From: Bacterioplanoides sp. SCSIO 12839
GTDB lineage: Bacteria > Pseudomonadota > Gammaproteobacteria > Pseudomonadales > Oceanobacteraceae
Length of the DNA stretch: 64,000 bases
Direction: 5' to 3'
NCBI RefSeq assembly: GCF_024397975.1
Contig: NZ_CP073745.1
Location: 613,501-677,500, forward strand
Shown: in pieces, positions 39,629-48,824 of the stretch
Layout of the letters: every line of letters starts with the position of its first letter
How positions within the stretch are numbered: position 1 is the stretch's first letter
Notes under the pieces: generated by a model
Seen by the model: only the letters and a program-made list of their open reading frames with translations
The model's database searches: none
What the model was told of the DNA's origin: nothing
Translations under genes and position numbers: made by a program

Positions 39629-40381
39629 TTACTCTGATTGTGGTTGTACGCGGCTGTGGCCTAATAACCAATACCCCATGATCCGGCAGGTGAAATACAC
39701 CACAAATCCGGCAAACAAAGTATCACTGAGGAAATGGCCACCTTGAATAATACGGCTGGCACTGCTGATAATGCCTACGCCAATACCAACCCAAAACCAT
39801 TTTCTGGATCGAAATACCCACCCCAGCGCCATAAAAAAGAATCCCATGGCGGCATGGCCACTAACAAAGGATTTACAGCGTTTGGCACAGCTGTCAGACA
39901 CCACAAACGCCGGAGTAAAGCCACTGCTGCCATTAAACTCCTGTACCTGGCGTGGGCGAGGGCGTTCAAATCCTTCTTTGAAAATACCATGCACAATCAG
40001 CCCTGGCCCCATCAGTAATACTAACAAGAGAAACAGCCAGGGTTTACGGTGTTGTTTGCTGATGCCGTTACGCCAGAAGCTCAGACCAATAATGATAAAC
40101 ATCAGGGGAAGCAGGAAGTGTGGCATATAGCGGAACAAAGCATAGATGGATGCGTTAATCGGATGATCTTTGAACGTCCAGCTCTGCGAAGCATGATCGT
40201 AAAAATAGTCGCTGACGGTAAGATCAATTTGTGGCCAGAGGACAAAAACAGCGGCCAGAATAATCAGGCTCAGCCAATCAGCGTGACGTTTAAGCAATGG
40301 AAGCGCATTCATAAAATATTGGTGCCGCATTTCAGCGTTGAGGAAAGTGGGCAGCTTACCGTGGTGCTGCCCCTGAGTCAT
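39629..40381 (-). CDS. PAP2-family membrane phosphatase
   Basis: A 250-residue protein with about five or six membrane helices. The three PAP2 catalytic motifs are present: FERPRPRQV, KSFVSGHAAMG and SRIIQGGHFLSD. Relatives remove phosphate from undecaprenyl pyrophosphate, lipid A or phosphatidate; the acceptor here is unknown. The start at 40381 overlaps the upstream stop in an ATGA, so it is likely translationally coupled to the hydrolase gene. Internal ATGs at 40330 and 40312 would start nearer the first helix and are possible alternatives. Confidence 0.85.
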   Translation of the reverse strand: MTQGQHHGKLPTFLNAEMRHQYFMNALPLLKRHADWLSLIILAAVFVLWPQIDLTVSDYFYDHASQSWTFKDHPINASIYALFRYMPHFLLPLMFIIIGLSFWRNGISKQHRKPWLFLLLVLLMGPGLIVHGIFKEGFERPRPRQVQEFNGSSGFTPAFVVSDSCAKRCKSFVSGHAAMGFFFMALGWVFRSRKWFWVGIGVGIISSASRIIQGGHFLSDTLFAGFVVYFTCRIMGYWLLGHSRVQPQSE

Positions 40382-41283
40382 CTGCTAATGGATGTTGAGG
40401 CGTTCAGGATAACTTGACACACCTGCTGTGGATCTTCCAGTTGTGGATAATGGCCCAGCTGAGGCAGTTCAAAGATATCCTGTTCCTGCACAAGCTCACG
40501 AAAGCGCTCTACCATATGGCTGCCAGAAATTGGATCCAGAGAGCCGTTAATCAATGCCAGTTGCGCCTGTGTATTCTGTAACGCGGTGACCCAGCGTTTT
40601 CGATTCTGGCGGCGCTCGGTGATATAGCGAATCAGCTTAGGCATCACTTTTTGGCCATGGTTATGGCTGAGTAATTGCCACAAGGTATCGAGCTCTTGCT
40701 GAGCAAGCGGTTTGGCACAAATCCGTTCAAAGGATCGAGCGAACGCTTTAGGGTTAATCACATGGGGTAAAAGAAATCCCAGAGGAGATAACATCAGTTT
40801 CTGAATCGGCAGTGCCCGGTGTGTTTCCGGAAAAAGACCTCCATTGAGTAAAAAAGCCTGTTGAATCTGTTGTGATTCAAGATCCCGGGCCAATAACTCC
40901 TGAGCCACCGTATCACCGTAGTCGTGAGCCAGAATACTGTATGCGCCAATATTCAGATGCTGAAGCAGGGCTTGTTGTAAGTCGGCCTGAAAAAAGATGC
41001 TGTAGTTTGCTTTGGGGCTTTTAGACGATAAACCAAAGCCCAGCATATCAACAGCAATAAGGCGGTACTGTTCACTCAGTGATTGCCACATCGGAGACCA
41101 GTCCCAGGACGCACTTGGGAAACCATGAATCAGCAATAACGCAGGTTTTTCAGATGCATCACCGTCATTCGGTTCACTACTGTCATCAGAGTCGCGAGAG
41201 TCCCAGTAACAAAATGCTTCGTCCTGAAAGTGAAACGCCTGGGACAGATCTTTCCATTGTTCCAGTTGGATTGCTTTCATCAT
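40378..41283 (-). CDS. MEST-like alpha/beta hydrolase
   Basis: A 301-residue alpha/beta hydrolase. The oxyanion motif is LLIHGFPSASWDW, and the nucleophile elbow is AHDYGDTVAQE, with Asp rather than Ser as in dehalogenases and epoxide hydrolases. The C-terminal histidine is in GHYPQLEDP. NGGLFPETHR together with HYPQLEDP are strikingly like animal MEST (PEG1), so it belongs to that branch; the reaction of MEST-type enzymes is not settled. It overlaps the PAP2 gene by four bases and lies 14 bases from the DUF454 gene. Confidence 0.82.
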   Translation of the reverse strand: MMKAIQLEQWKDLSQAFHFQDEAFCYWDSRDSDDSSEPNDGDASEKPALLLIHGFPSASWDWSPMWQSLSEQYRLIAVDMLGFGLSSKSPKANYSIFFQADLQQALLQHLNIGAYSILAHDYGDTVAQELLARDLESQQIQQAFLLNGGLFPETHRALPIQKLMLSPLGFLLPHVINPKAFARSFERICAKPLAQQELDTLWQLLSHNHGQKVMPKLIRYITERRQNRKRWVTALQNTQAQLALINGSLDPISGSHMVERFRELVQEQDIFELPQLGHYPQLEDPQQVCQVILNASTSISR

Positions 41284-41297
41284 GATTTTTATCGTTG

Positions 41298-41762
41298 TTA
41301 TTTTGGATTATTTTTTTGGAGAGTTTGCTTTGGGGGCAGCTCCAACGTTGGTAAACGCAGGATATAAATACTCACACCTATGCCAACCAACGGCAGAATA
41401 ATTTGTACCGTTAAACGAGGCACAAAAATAAAGGCGGTAGAAATCAGCGAAAACCACATCAGCAATAAGGTATACACTTTGGCTTTTTTAGGGATGCCTT
41501 TGCCATCCAGATAATACAGTAAATATTTTCCCAGCTTCGGATGTGAAATCAGCCAGTGATAAAAACGTGGGGAGGTACGTAAGAAACAGGCAGCGGCTAA
41601 TAATAAAAAGGGGGTAGTGGGCAGTACCGGTAGAAAAATACCAATCACGCCCAGCGCAACGCTCAGCCAGCCTGCTGCAAATACCAAAGCGCGTAGCAGC
41701 GGCTGATTAATATTCTTTGATGTTGGTGTTTCAGGATGGTGTTCTGGTTTTTGTTCACTCAC
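41298..41762 (-). CDS. DUF454 (YbaN-type) inner-membrane protein
   Basis: A 154-residue protein with three or four helices. The signature LGVIGIFLPVLPTTPFLLLAAACFLRTSPRFYHWL (positions about 36-70, of which LPTTPFLLLAAACF is most typical) identifies DUF454. The start is GTG at 41762, overlapping the upstream stop as GTGA, so it is coupled to the large surface-protein gene. Function is unknown in the family. Confidence 0.85.
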   Translation of the reverse strand: MSEQKPEHHPETPTSKNINQPLLRALVFAAGWLSVALGVIGIFLPVLPTTPFLLLAAACFLRTSPRFYHWLISHPKLGKYLLYYLDGKGIPKKAKVYTLLLMWFSLISTAFIFVPRLTVQIILPLVGIGVSIYILRLPTLELPPKQTLQKNNPK

Positions 41763-44086
41763 TGTAAACGAACCTGATACTGATAGCTGAATTCAGGCTC
41801 CAGCGTATCGAACTTCGCCTTAAATGTCCCATTAAACTGCATCCGGATGCGTCTCACCGTGGTGGTATAGCCATTGGCTGGTGTGATGCTTGTCCCCGAT
41901 GCATCCATATAGGTGACGGTAACATTACCCATATTCAGGCCACTGGATTGATTGCCGGAACCATCGATAAACTGCAGCGATCCGACCAGGAACTCACTGT
42001 CCGTATTAATCGTTTGTTCGAGAATTGTCGTATTTTGGTCAGTATTGATGTTCCCCAGGTTTTTAGCGGTGACGGTGTACTGAACCTCAGCGCCCGGGAT
42101 AGCCTTAAAGTTAGCACTGTTTATCGGATCACTGATAACACTTGAAGTTGATTCCAACTGTATATTCTGTTGTACCGTACAATTTACAAATTGGCTGGCA
42201 GGAATAATGCTGTAAGTTGTATCCCCTGGTTTCTGCCAATAAGCACGGTAGCCGTCTCCCCCTGAATTTTCCTGATGTAAATAACGGAAGCGGTAATAAC
42301 CACGGGCAAAGCCCCTATCGATTATGCTGGCTGCAGCGCTGGTATTTGGATTATTTATCGCGCTGTGGGCACCATACCAGGCCGCAACCTGTGGCGTGCT
42401 GGTCGATTCGAATAGCGACAATTCAACCGCATCATCACCATCCACGGCAAAGCGGTAATCACCGTCCCGATCAAGATAGATATAACCTTCAAATATCGTT
42501 AAATATTTGTCGCCACTGCCAAACGGATTGTTATTTGATCCGTTTGCTGATGAAACATTAGGACGAACGGTATAGCCGAATAAAGCGCTTCCGTTTTCAT
42601 AGGGCGTTACAAAGGATGATTGAAAATCCGAGGATGAGGTCGCAAAGTTTTTACTGCCCGTTGTATTAAAGAATCCAGCCACTAAACCGGGTTTTGCACT
42701 ACAGCCGGAAGGTAGGTTCGCCGGAAATAATAAACTGCGGATGGGTAAACTGATATTTCTAATATTATTTGCCGTCGCGTCGTACTGCTGACCTTTAATT
42801 TCTGCTGTGATGGATGCAGGATTGGGAGACGATGATCTTGGCTCCACCTGTAGTGAGAGTTCCGGAAAGCTGTTTCCAGAGCTGATAGCCGTTGAGTAAG
42901 TACAATTGATTGTTCCTATAGAGCCACTGCAGCTCCAGCCATTGCCATTGTAGCTGTCCAGGCTCAGGCTACTGGCCAGGGTAATGTCCATCCTAGTATT
43001 GGGTAAGCTCGGATCTGCACCATTATTACGGCTGCGAATAATAACCTCCCGTGGGCTGCCCTGAACCCATAAATCCGGCGCTTGGCTGTTGGTATTAGCA
43101 GAACCAAAGCCTATTACTTCCAGATCCGCCTCGCATACTTCGTGAGCACCAAAGGTAATTGTGGTCTGAATCGGACAGGCAGCTGAGCGAATATCAATAT
43201 TACTGGTGGTAAAGGTTTGCCAGTTGCCACCAGGCTTTTTGAATTGCACAGTAATGCCGCCATCACAGCAACCTTCCCAGCCAATGACTTCCAGTTTGTG
43301 ATAACCCGCAGTTAAGTTCACCGAGCCTATTAAGATATCATCAGGAAATCCGGGATTCAGTGGCGGACCCGTTCTTCGCCAGTCACGTGCCCACCATAAA
43401 TCTTCGCCCCACTGTTCTTCTAAGGGGGAGTTGTTAATCAATAGGGCACCACCGCCGCCAAAGTCTGCACCATAGCGAAACTCCCAATTTCCAGACTCTC
43501 CGGGTTTTACTTCAAAAAAACTTTCGGAGCGGGCCATAAAGTTACGACCGGAGCTGGAGAACTCACTCTGGTTTGAAATCTCGGTGAAGTTTTCGATGAA
43601 TTTACAACCATAACCACTGCTGTCGGCAGCAGAATCAAAATTAGTTACAGCCTGAGAGTAATTTGCCGGAGCCGGTGTTCTGCGTGTATGAAAACGAATG
43701 CCTGGGTAAGTAAATACCGGCGGAACCTGAGTGATAGGGGAGGCATTTTGATTGCCATAATAAAAATAGATATTACGGCTTCCTGCACTTAATGATGGAA
43801 AGCGTACCCAGACACTGGCAGTGCGTGTTGCCTGGTTCCAATTATCAATCCAGAATTTAAGTTCGGTGTTGTCGTCGGCATCGAGTACCCGCAAATCCTC
43901 GCCTGCATTACTCCAGTTGTAACCCGGGTGAAGATTCGCCCCCTGAATATCGACCAAAACCTGGTAGTCGGTCGGAGTGGCATTAGAGTTGTTAATGGTG
44001 ACTTCGGTTCGGAATGGCCAGTGGCAATCCCAATAAGAAAAGGCCGATGGGCTCAAGATAATTAACAACAATAACAACCAGCGCAT
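41759..44086 (-). CDS. Secreted surface protein with DUF2341 and PA14-like regions
   Basis: A 775-residue protein with a Sec signal peptide (about 1-17, LLLLLIILSPSAFS). Residues about 20-130 resemble DUF2341 (VLVDIQGANL, VWVRFPSL, FYYGN). A central cysteine-containing region (about 200-310) with GYHKLEVIGWEGCCDGG follows. At about 465-640 lies a PA14-like lectin fold (GSGDKYLTIFEGYIYL, YRFAVDGDDAVELSLF, YRFRYLHQENSGGDGY). The C-terminal 120 residues look like a DUF11/CARDB-type beta domain (VQYTVTAKNLGN). This is a typical adhesin or sugar-binding build, reminiscent of MshQ-like pilus-associated proteins. It has no clear anchor at the C-terminus. Partners are unknown. Confidence 0.72.
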   Translation of the reverse strand: MRWLLLLLIILSPSAFSYWDCHWPFRTEVTINNSNATPTDYQVLVDIQGANLHPGYNWSNAGEDLRVLDADDNTELKFWIDNWNQATRTASVWVRFPSLSAGSRNIYFYYGNQNASPITQVPPVFTYPGIRFHTRRTPAPANYSQAVTNFDSAADSSGYGCKFIENFTEISNQSEFSSSGRNFMARSESFFEVKPGESGNWEFRYGADFGGGGALLINNSPLEEQWGEDLWWARDWRRTGPPLNPGFPDDILIGSVNLTAGYHKLEVIGWEGCCDGGITVQFKKPGGNWQTFTTSNIDIRSAACPIQTTITFGAHEVCEADLEVIGFGSANTNSQAPDLWVQGSPREVIIRSRNNGADPSLPNTRMDITLASSLSLDSYNGNGWSCSGSIGTINCTYSTAISSGNSFPELSLQVEPRSSSPNPASITAEIKGQQYDATANNIRNISLPIRSLLFPANLPSGCSAKPGLVAGFFNTTGSKNFATSSSDFQSSFVTPYENGSALFGYTVRPNVSSANGSNNNPFGSGDKYLTIFEGYIYLDRDGDYRFAVDGDDAVELSLFESTSTPQVAAWYGAHSAINNPNTSAAASIIDRGFARGYYRFRYLHQENSGGDGYRAYWQKPGDTTYSIIPASQFVNCTVQQNIQLESTSSVISDPINSANFKAIPGAEVQYTVTAKNLGNINTDQNTTILEQTINTDSEFLVGSLQFIDGSGNQSSGLNMGNVTVTYMDASGTSITPANGYTTTVRRIRMQFNGTFKAKFDTLEPEFSYQYQVRLQ

Positions 44087-44198
44087 AACAGCTTTCCAGA
44101 CAGGTTTACAACAGCGGTGTTAGTTTACCTAATTCACTTCAGCTGGCCTATTATGAGCATCATCAAAAAGCTCTCAGGCGGATGATTTTCATCAGATT

Positions 44199-45179
44199 TT
44201 ACAAACGTTTGGCAAAGCGCCGGCGATATTCGGTAGGGGTCAGGCCGGTTTTTTTACGGAACAGGCGACGAAAAGAGCTGGCATCTTCGTAGCCTACATC
44301 ATTCATTACGACATCAACGGTACGTTCGGTTTCTTCCAATAGTTTCTGTGCGGCTTCGATACGCAGGCTTTGCACATAGGTATTGGGTGGCATATCTAAG
44401 GCGGCATTAAAGCGGCGAATCAAGGTGCGTTTAGAAATGCTGAAACGTTCGGCCAGATCTTCGACGGTAAATTGTTGTGAATAATGTTGTTCCAGCCAGG
44501 TCTGAGCTTCGCGTACCAGGTCGTCTTTGTGAGGCTTCGCCAGACGCATCAGAGAATACGACAGCTGGGTATCACGGCGATAATCGATCACAAACGCTTT
44601 GGCCGTTTGAATCGCAGCTTCGAAACCCATATGACGCTCGATAATATGTAATCCGAGATCGAACCATGCCAGGCCACCACCGGCACAATAAATATTGTCG
44701 CTGCGGGTAATCAGCTGATCGGCTTTTAATTCAATTTGCGGATAACGTTGTTGAAACTGCTCTTTAAAACCCCAGTGCGTGGTGGCTGTTTTGTGATTCA
44801 GGATACCGGATTCAGCCAATAAAAAGTTACCGGTGCAGTTACCGGCAATGGTCCAGCCTTGTTGCTGGGCATGTTGTAATAAGTCCAGCAGTTCTGGGTT
44901 ATGTGTGATGACATCTTCAACCGGGCCACCAATCGTGGGAATGATCACAGCATCAACATCGTGAATCTCATCAAAGCTCAGGTGCGCTCCCAGTTGCAGG
45001 CCGTTAATACATTGAATCGGGCTGCCATCTCTGCTGGCGATTTTCACATTAAAGGCTTTTTCAGGTTGCTGACCCTGAATCAGATTCCAGGTAACGCCCG
45101 CCAAACCAAACAGGTCTGTGACACCGGTGATTGCAGACGCAAGTGCTTTATCAAATCCGATAACAACAATATTCAGCAT
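44199..45179 (-). CDS. GlxA-family transcriptional regulator
   Basis: A 326-residue regulator combining an N-terminal DJ-1/PfpI-like amidotransferase fold with a C-terminal AraC helix-turn-helix domain. The former is about 1-195 and carries AGNCTGNFLLAESG at the nucleophile elbow. The latter includes DLAERFSISKRTLIRRFNAA and DVGYEDASSFRRLFRKKTGLTPTEYRRRF. Relatives sense amino acids or quaternary amines. ATG 45179 is preferred because AGGTAA precedes it; a longer frame extends 14 codons upstream. No target is obvious nearby. Confidence 0.88.
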   Translation of the reverse strand: MLNIVVIGFDKALASAITGVTDLFGLAGVTWNLIQGQQPEKAFNVKIASRDGSPIQCINGLQLGAHLSFDEIHDVDAVIIPTIGGPVEDVITHNPELLDLLQHAQQQGWTIAGNCTGNFLLAESGILNHKTATTHWGFKEQFQQRYPQIELKADQLITRSDNIYCAGGGLAWFDLGLHIIERHMGFEAAIQTAKAFVIDYRRDTQLSYSLMRLAKPHKDDLVREAQTWLEQHYSQQFTVEDLAERFSISKRTLIRRFNAALDMPPNTYVQSLRIEAAQKLLEETERTVDVVMNDVGYEDASSFRRLFRKKTGLTPTEYRRRFAKRL

Positions 45180-45367
45180 TGGGTTTACCTGTTTGTCCGT
45201 TTGGTTGCGGAAGTGTGTCACGAATAACGTGGTTGGTGGCTATAATGCCCGGTTGTGGTTGGCGAAACAAGCAGCATTGGTGTTGTTTGTGACAAAACTG
45301 GTCAAAGTCCGCGGCACTGAATTATTTTAGAGGTGTACTCGGGCGCATCATTGATAAACGGCAGGTA

Positions 45368-45395
45368 TAAAAAAACCAGCTCTTGGCTGGTTTTA
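45368..45395 (-). terminator. Terminator after bfd
   Basis: On the minus strand AAAACCAGCC pairs with GCTGGTTTT across a short loop, followed by T residues. Confidence 0.85.
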
Positions 45396-45412
45396 GTTCT
45401 ATCTGTACGGTG

Positions 45413-45607
45413 TTAGCTGGCTTCTGCGAACTCACACACCGGCATCTTATTGGTGTGCTCGCGAATCATTTGTTTTGCACTCTGGCCGCAACAGCCACAA
45501 TCGGTACCAACGCCCATTTTCTGACGAATCTGTGCATAGCTGTCACCTTGTTCAACAGCTTGTTGCAGCTGCTGTTGTGTGATGCCTTTACATAAACAAA
45601 CGTACAT
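45413..45607 (-). CDS. bfd: Bacterioferritin-associated ferredoxin
   Basis: A 64-residue [2Fe-2S] protein that reduces bacterioferritin to release stored iron. The four cluster ligands fit C4-x-C6 (MYVCLCKG) and C37-x2-C40 (TDCGCCGQSAK), with an extra cysteine at 39. The ATG at 45607 starts MYVCLC as in the family. A Fur-box-like sequence lies 29 bases upstream, consistent with induction under iron limitation. No bacterioferritin gene is in the window. Confidence 0.92.
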   Translation of the reverse strand: MYVCLCKGITQQQLQQAVEQGDSYAQIRQKMGVGTDCGCCGQSAKQMIREHTNKMPVCEFAEAS

Positions 45608-45635
45608 TGGGGGTCTCAACCTTGATGAAAATCTG

Positions 45636-45651
45636 AATGAGAATGACTATG
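45636..45651 (-). promoter_or_regulatory. Candidate Fur box of bfd
   Basis: AATGAGAATGACTATG matches 12 of 16 aligned positions of the Fur consensus and lies 29-44 bases ahead of the bfd ATG, a suitable operator position. Confidence 0.5.
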
Positions 45652-45892
45652 GGTTGAACTTTAAGTGGAATGCGAAGAATTTGCAACAAGTTTGTATTCG
45701 CATTTGTAATTGTATTCGTAAAAGACAGTTTAGATACGTCAATTGTGCTAGGGCTGTGGGGTGTCGCATCCTGATCCTGCCTCAGGTAAAATGCCGCCTC
45801 TTTTGACCGCTGCTTCTTTAAGGTGCTTTGACATCGGGGAATTAGGCTGCCAGCGGTGACGATCCATCGACAGACAACATCAGGATAACGCA

Positions 45893-46988
45893 GTGGAAAT
45901 CAACCCAATCGTCGAACAGATTAAAGACCTGCAAGCGCGTACAGACGTGCTTAGGGGGTATCTTTGACTACGCTACCAAAACCGAGCGTTTAGAAGAGGT
46001 AGAACAGGAACTGGCACAACCAGACGTTTGGGATGATCCAGACCGTGCTCAGGAACTGGGTAAAGAACGTTCTTCACTGGAAGCGGTAGTAAAAACCATC
46101 GATAACCTGAACACGGGTCTGGCAGATAGCCGTGACTTGCTGGATATGGCGGTGGAAGAAGACGATGAAGGTACAGTTGATGACGTTCGTGAAGAACTGA
46201 ACGGTTTACAGGCTCAGTTAGAGACGCTGGAATTCCGCCGTATGTTCTCTGGTGAGCTGGATGAAAACAACTGCTATGTGGAAATTCAGTCGGGCTCCGG
46301 TGGTACCGAAGCGCAAGACTGGGCCAATATGATGTTGCGCATGTACCTGCGCTGGATCGAAGCTCACGGTTTTAAAGGTGAGCTGATGGAAGTGTCCGAA
46401 GGGGAAGTTGCCGGTATTAAAGGCGCAACCATTCGGGTCGAAGGTGAGTATGCCTATGGTTGGTTGCGTACTGAAACCGGTGTTCACCGTTTGGTGCGTA
46501 AATCACCATTCGATTCCGGTAACCGTCGTCACACGTCTTTCTCTTCTGTGTTTGTTTCGCCGGAAGTGGATGACAACATCGATATTGAAATTAATCCGGC
46601 GGATTTACGGATCGACGTATATCGTGCTTCCGGTGCGGGTGGTCAGCACGTTAACCGGACGGAATCTGCGGTACGTATTACTCACTTACCAACCAATATT
46701 GTAACTCAGTGTCAGAATGATCGTTCTCAGCACAAGAACAAAGATCAGGCCATGAAGCAGTTAAAAGCTAAGTTGTATGAGCACGAGCTGCAGAAACGTA
46801 ATGCCGAGTCTAAAGCATTAGAAGACTCGAAAGCGGATATTGGTTGGGGCAGTCAGATCCGTTCGTATGTATTGGATGATGCTCGTATTAAGGATTTACG
46901 GACTGGTGTAGAGAACCGTAATACCCAGGCGGTATTGGACGGTGATTTGGATGCCTTTATTGAAGCAAGCTTAAAGCAAGGCCTTTAA
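45893..46988 (+). CDS. prfB: Peptide chain release factor 2 (programmed +1 frameshift)
   Basis: RF2 recognises UGA and UAA stops. Translation starts at GTG 45893 (after AGGA), reads 24 codons ending ...RGYL, meets TGA at 45965-45967 and shifts +1, so the product joins 45893-45964 with 45966-46988, giving 364 residues. The GGQ loop is in [14 protein letters not shown] and the stop-recognising motif is [10 protein letters not shown], the RF2 type. Reading only the downstream frame would lose the N-terminus. Low RF2 favours the shift, giving autoregulation. lysS follows, as in E. coli, but 249 bases away. Confidence 0.97.
45953..45968 (+). promoter_or_regulatory. prfB frameshift signal
   Basis: AGGGGGTATCTTTGAC contains the internal Shine-Dalgarno AGGGGG three bases before the slippery CTT and the TGA C stop context, identical in plan to E. 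coli prfB. Confidence 0.97.
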
Positions 46989-47045
46989 TTACAGGGTCTT
47001 TAATTAAAGCCAGAACACTGCGACAAACTTAGCTAATTAAACAAT

Positions 47046-47154
47046 AAGTACTTCAGAAGTTTTTTCAAAGCAGCAACAGGACGTTGCGTGCCCATCGCAG
47101 GCACAGGGATGTGCCTTACGATGGGTGCGAGTGAAAAAATCTTGTGAAGTGCTT
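47046..47154 (+). repeat. Composite inverted-repeat element, copy F (GGA side on plus strand)
   Basis: Outer arms 47046-47067 and 47132-47154 pair with one bulge. Hairpin 1 is GCAACAGGACGTTGC (47073-47087). Hairpin 2 has CCCATCG/CGATGGG (47091-47125) enclosing GGCACA-GGGA-TGTGCC (47100-47115). Hairpin 1 resembles copies A-D and hairpin 2 resembles copy G, linking the two subtypes. It lies 58 bases after the prfB stop and 84 before lysS. Confidence 0.8.
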
Positions 47155-47237
47155 GTGCAGTCTTCAATTAAAAATGAAATAAATCATTACCTGAAGGCTT
47201 AAAAGAATTCGGCACAGAACAGAATTTGGAATTAAAT

Positions 47238-48779
47238 ATGACAGATCAAAACACTCCTGCTCCTGAAGTTCAAAACGCAGAAGAAAATAAGTTAATTGCC
47301 GAGCGTCGTCAGAAGCTTGAGCAAATGCGTGACGGTTGTAACGCTAATGGTCATCGCAACGATTTTAAACGTGAAAACCTGGCGGGTGATTTAAAAGCTG
47401 AACACGGTGAAAAATCGAAAGAAGAATTAGCCGAAGCGGGCATTAAAGTTTCTGTTGCTGGCCGTGTGATGGGCAAGCGTGGCCCGTTCGTCGGTTTCCA
47501 GGACAGCACCTCGCGTTTGCAGGTTTACATGGGTAAACAACTGCAGAAAGAAAGCGATGCCTGGCAGAAGCTGGATATCGGCGACATTATTGGTGCATCC
47601 GGTACGCTGCAATTATCCGGTAAAGGTGAGCTGTACGTTGAAGTCGACAGCGTTGAAGGTTTCACCATTCTGACCAAATCCCTGCGTCCACTGCCGGATA
47701 AATTCCACGGCTTAGCCGACCAGGAAATGAAATACCGTCAGCGTTACGTGGATCTGATCATTAACGAAGATACCCGTAACACCTTTATGATCCGCTCCAA
47801 GATCATTGAAACCATGCGTTTTTATCTGTCTCAGCGTGGTTATATTGAAGCGGAAACCCCTATGCTGCAAACCATCCCGGGTGGTGCAACGGCAAAACCA
47901 TTTGAAACACACCATAATGCGCTGGGCATTGATATGTTCCTGCGTATTGCGCCAGAGCTGTATCTGAAGCGTCTGGTTGTGGGTGGTTTCGATAAAGTGT
48001 TCGAAATTAACCGTAACTTCCGTAACGAAGGTCTGAGCACGCGTCATAACCCAGAATTCACCATGATTGAATTCTATCAGGCGTATGCAACTTACCACGA
48101 CCTGATGGATCTGACCGAAGATATGCTGCGTACCATCGCAGAAACGGTTCTGGGCAACACCATCATTCAATACGGTGAATCTGAGTACGACTTTGCTCAG
48201 CCATTCCAGCGTATGTCCATGGTTGAAGCGGTGATGAAGTACAACCCGGAATTCGATGTTAACGTCTTTAATAATCCGGAAGAAAACTTCGAGCAGTTAA
48301 AAGCGTACGCCAAGCAAGTGGGTGTGCCGGATTCTCCTAAGCAGGCAGCCTGGGGGCCGGGTAAATACATTTGCGAAATCTTCGAAGAAACCGCCGAAGA
48401 AAAACTGGATCAGCCAACTTTCATTACCGAGTACCCATGGGAAGTATCGCCACTGGCGCGTCGTAACGATGACAACCCATTTGTGACTGACCGTTTTGAA
48501 TTCTTCGTGGGTGGCCGTGAATTGGCAAACGGCTTCTCGGAATTAAATGACGCTGAAGATCAAGCAGCACGCTTCCGTAAGCAAGTGGAAGAAAAAGACG
48601 CGGGCGACGACGAAGCCATGCACTTCGACGACGACTATATTCGTGCACTGGAGTACGGTATGCCGCCAACAGCGGGGCAGGGTATTGGTATCGACCGTCT
48701 GGTGATGTTGTTCACCAACAGCCACACCATTAAAGATGTGATTCTGTTCCCGCATATGAAGCCGCAGGGCGATGCTTAA
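47238..48779 (+). CDS. lysS: Lysyl-tRNA synthetase, class II
   Basis: A 513-residue enzyme that charges tRNA-Lys. An N-terminal helix and OB-fold anticodon domain (about 65-150) precede the class II core. Motif 2 is [16 protein letters not shown] and motif 3 is [14 protein letters not shown] 47238 fits the family; the frame four codons longer lacks support. The structured element in front of it replaces the short prfB-lysS junction common in relatives. Confidence 0.97.
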   Translation: MTDQNTPAPEVQNAEENKLIAERRQKLEQMRDGCNANGHRNDFKRENLAGDLKAEHGEKSKEELAEAGIKVSVAGRVMGKRGPFVGFQDSTSRLQVYMGKQLQKESDAWQKLDIGDIIGASGTLQLSGKGELYVEVDSVEGFTILTKSLRPLPDKFHGLADQEMKYRQRYVDLIINEDTRNTFMIRSKIIETMRFYLSQRGYIEAETPMLQTIPGGATAKPFETHHNALGIDMFLRIAPELYLKRLVVGGFDKVFEINRNFRNEGLSTRHNPEFTMIEFYQAYATYHDLMDLTEDMLRTIAETVLGNTIIQYGESEYDFAQPFQRMSMVEAVMKYNPEFDVNVFNNPEENFEQLKAYAKQVGVPDSPKQAAWGPGKYICEIFEETAEEKLDQPTFITEYPWEVSPLARRNDDNPFVTDRFEFFVGGRELANGFSELNDAEDQAARFRKQVEEKDAGDDEAMHFDDDYIRALEYGMPPTAGQGIGIDRLVMLFTNSHTIKDVILFPHMKPQGDA

Positions 48780-48801
48780 TTACCTGGACTGGTTTTAAGA
48801 G

Positions 48802-48824
48802 AAGGCAGCGAAAGCTGCCTTTTA
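48802..48824 (+). terminator. Terminator after lysS
   Basis: AAGGCAGC and GCTGCCTT pair around a GAAA tetraloop and are followed by T residues; it abuts the stop of the convergent gene. Confidence 0.88.
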
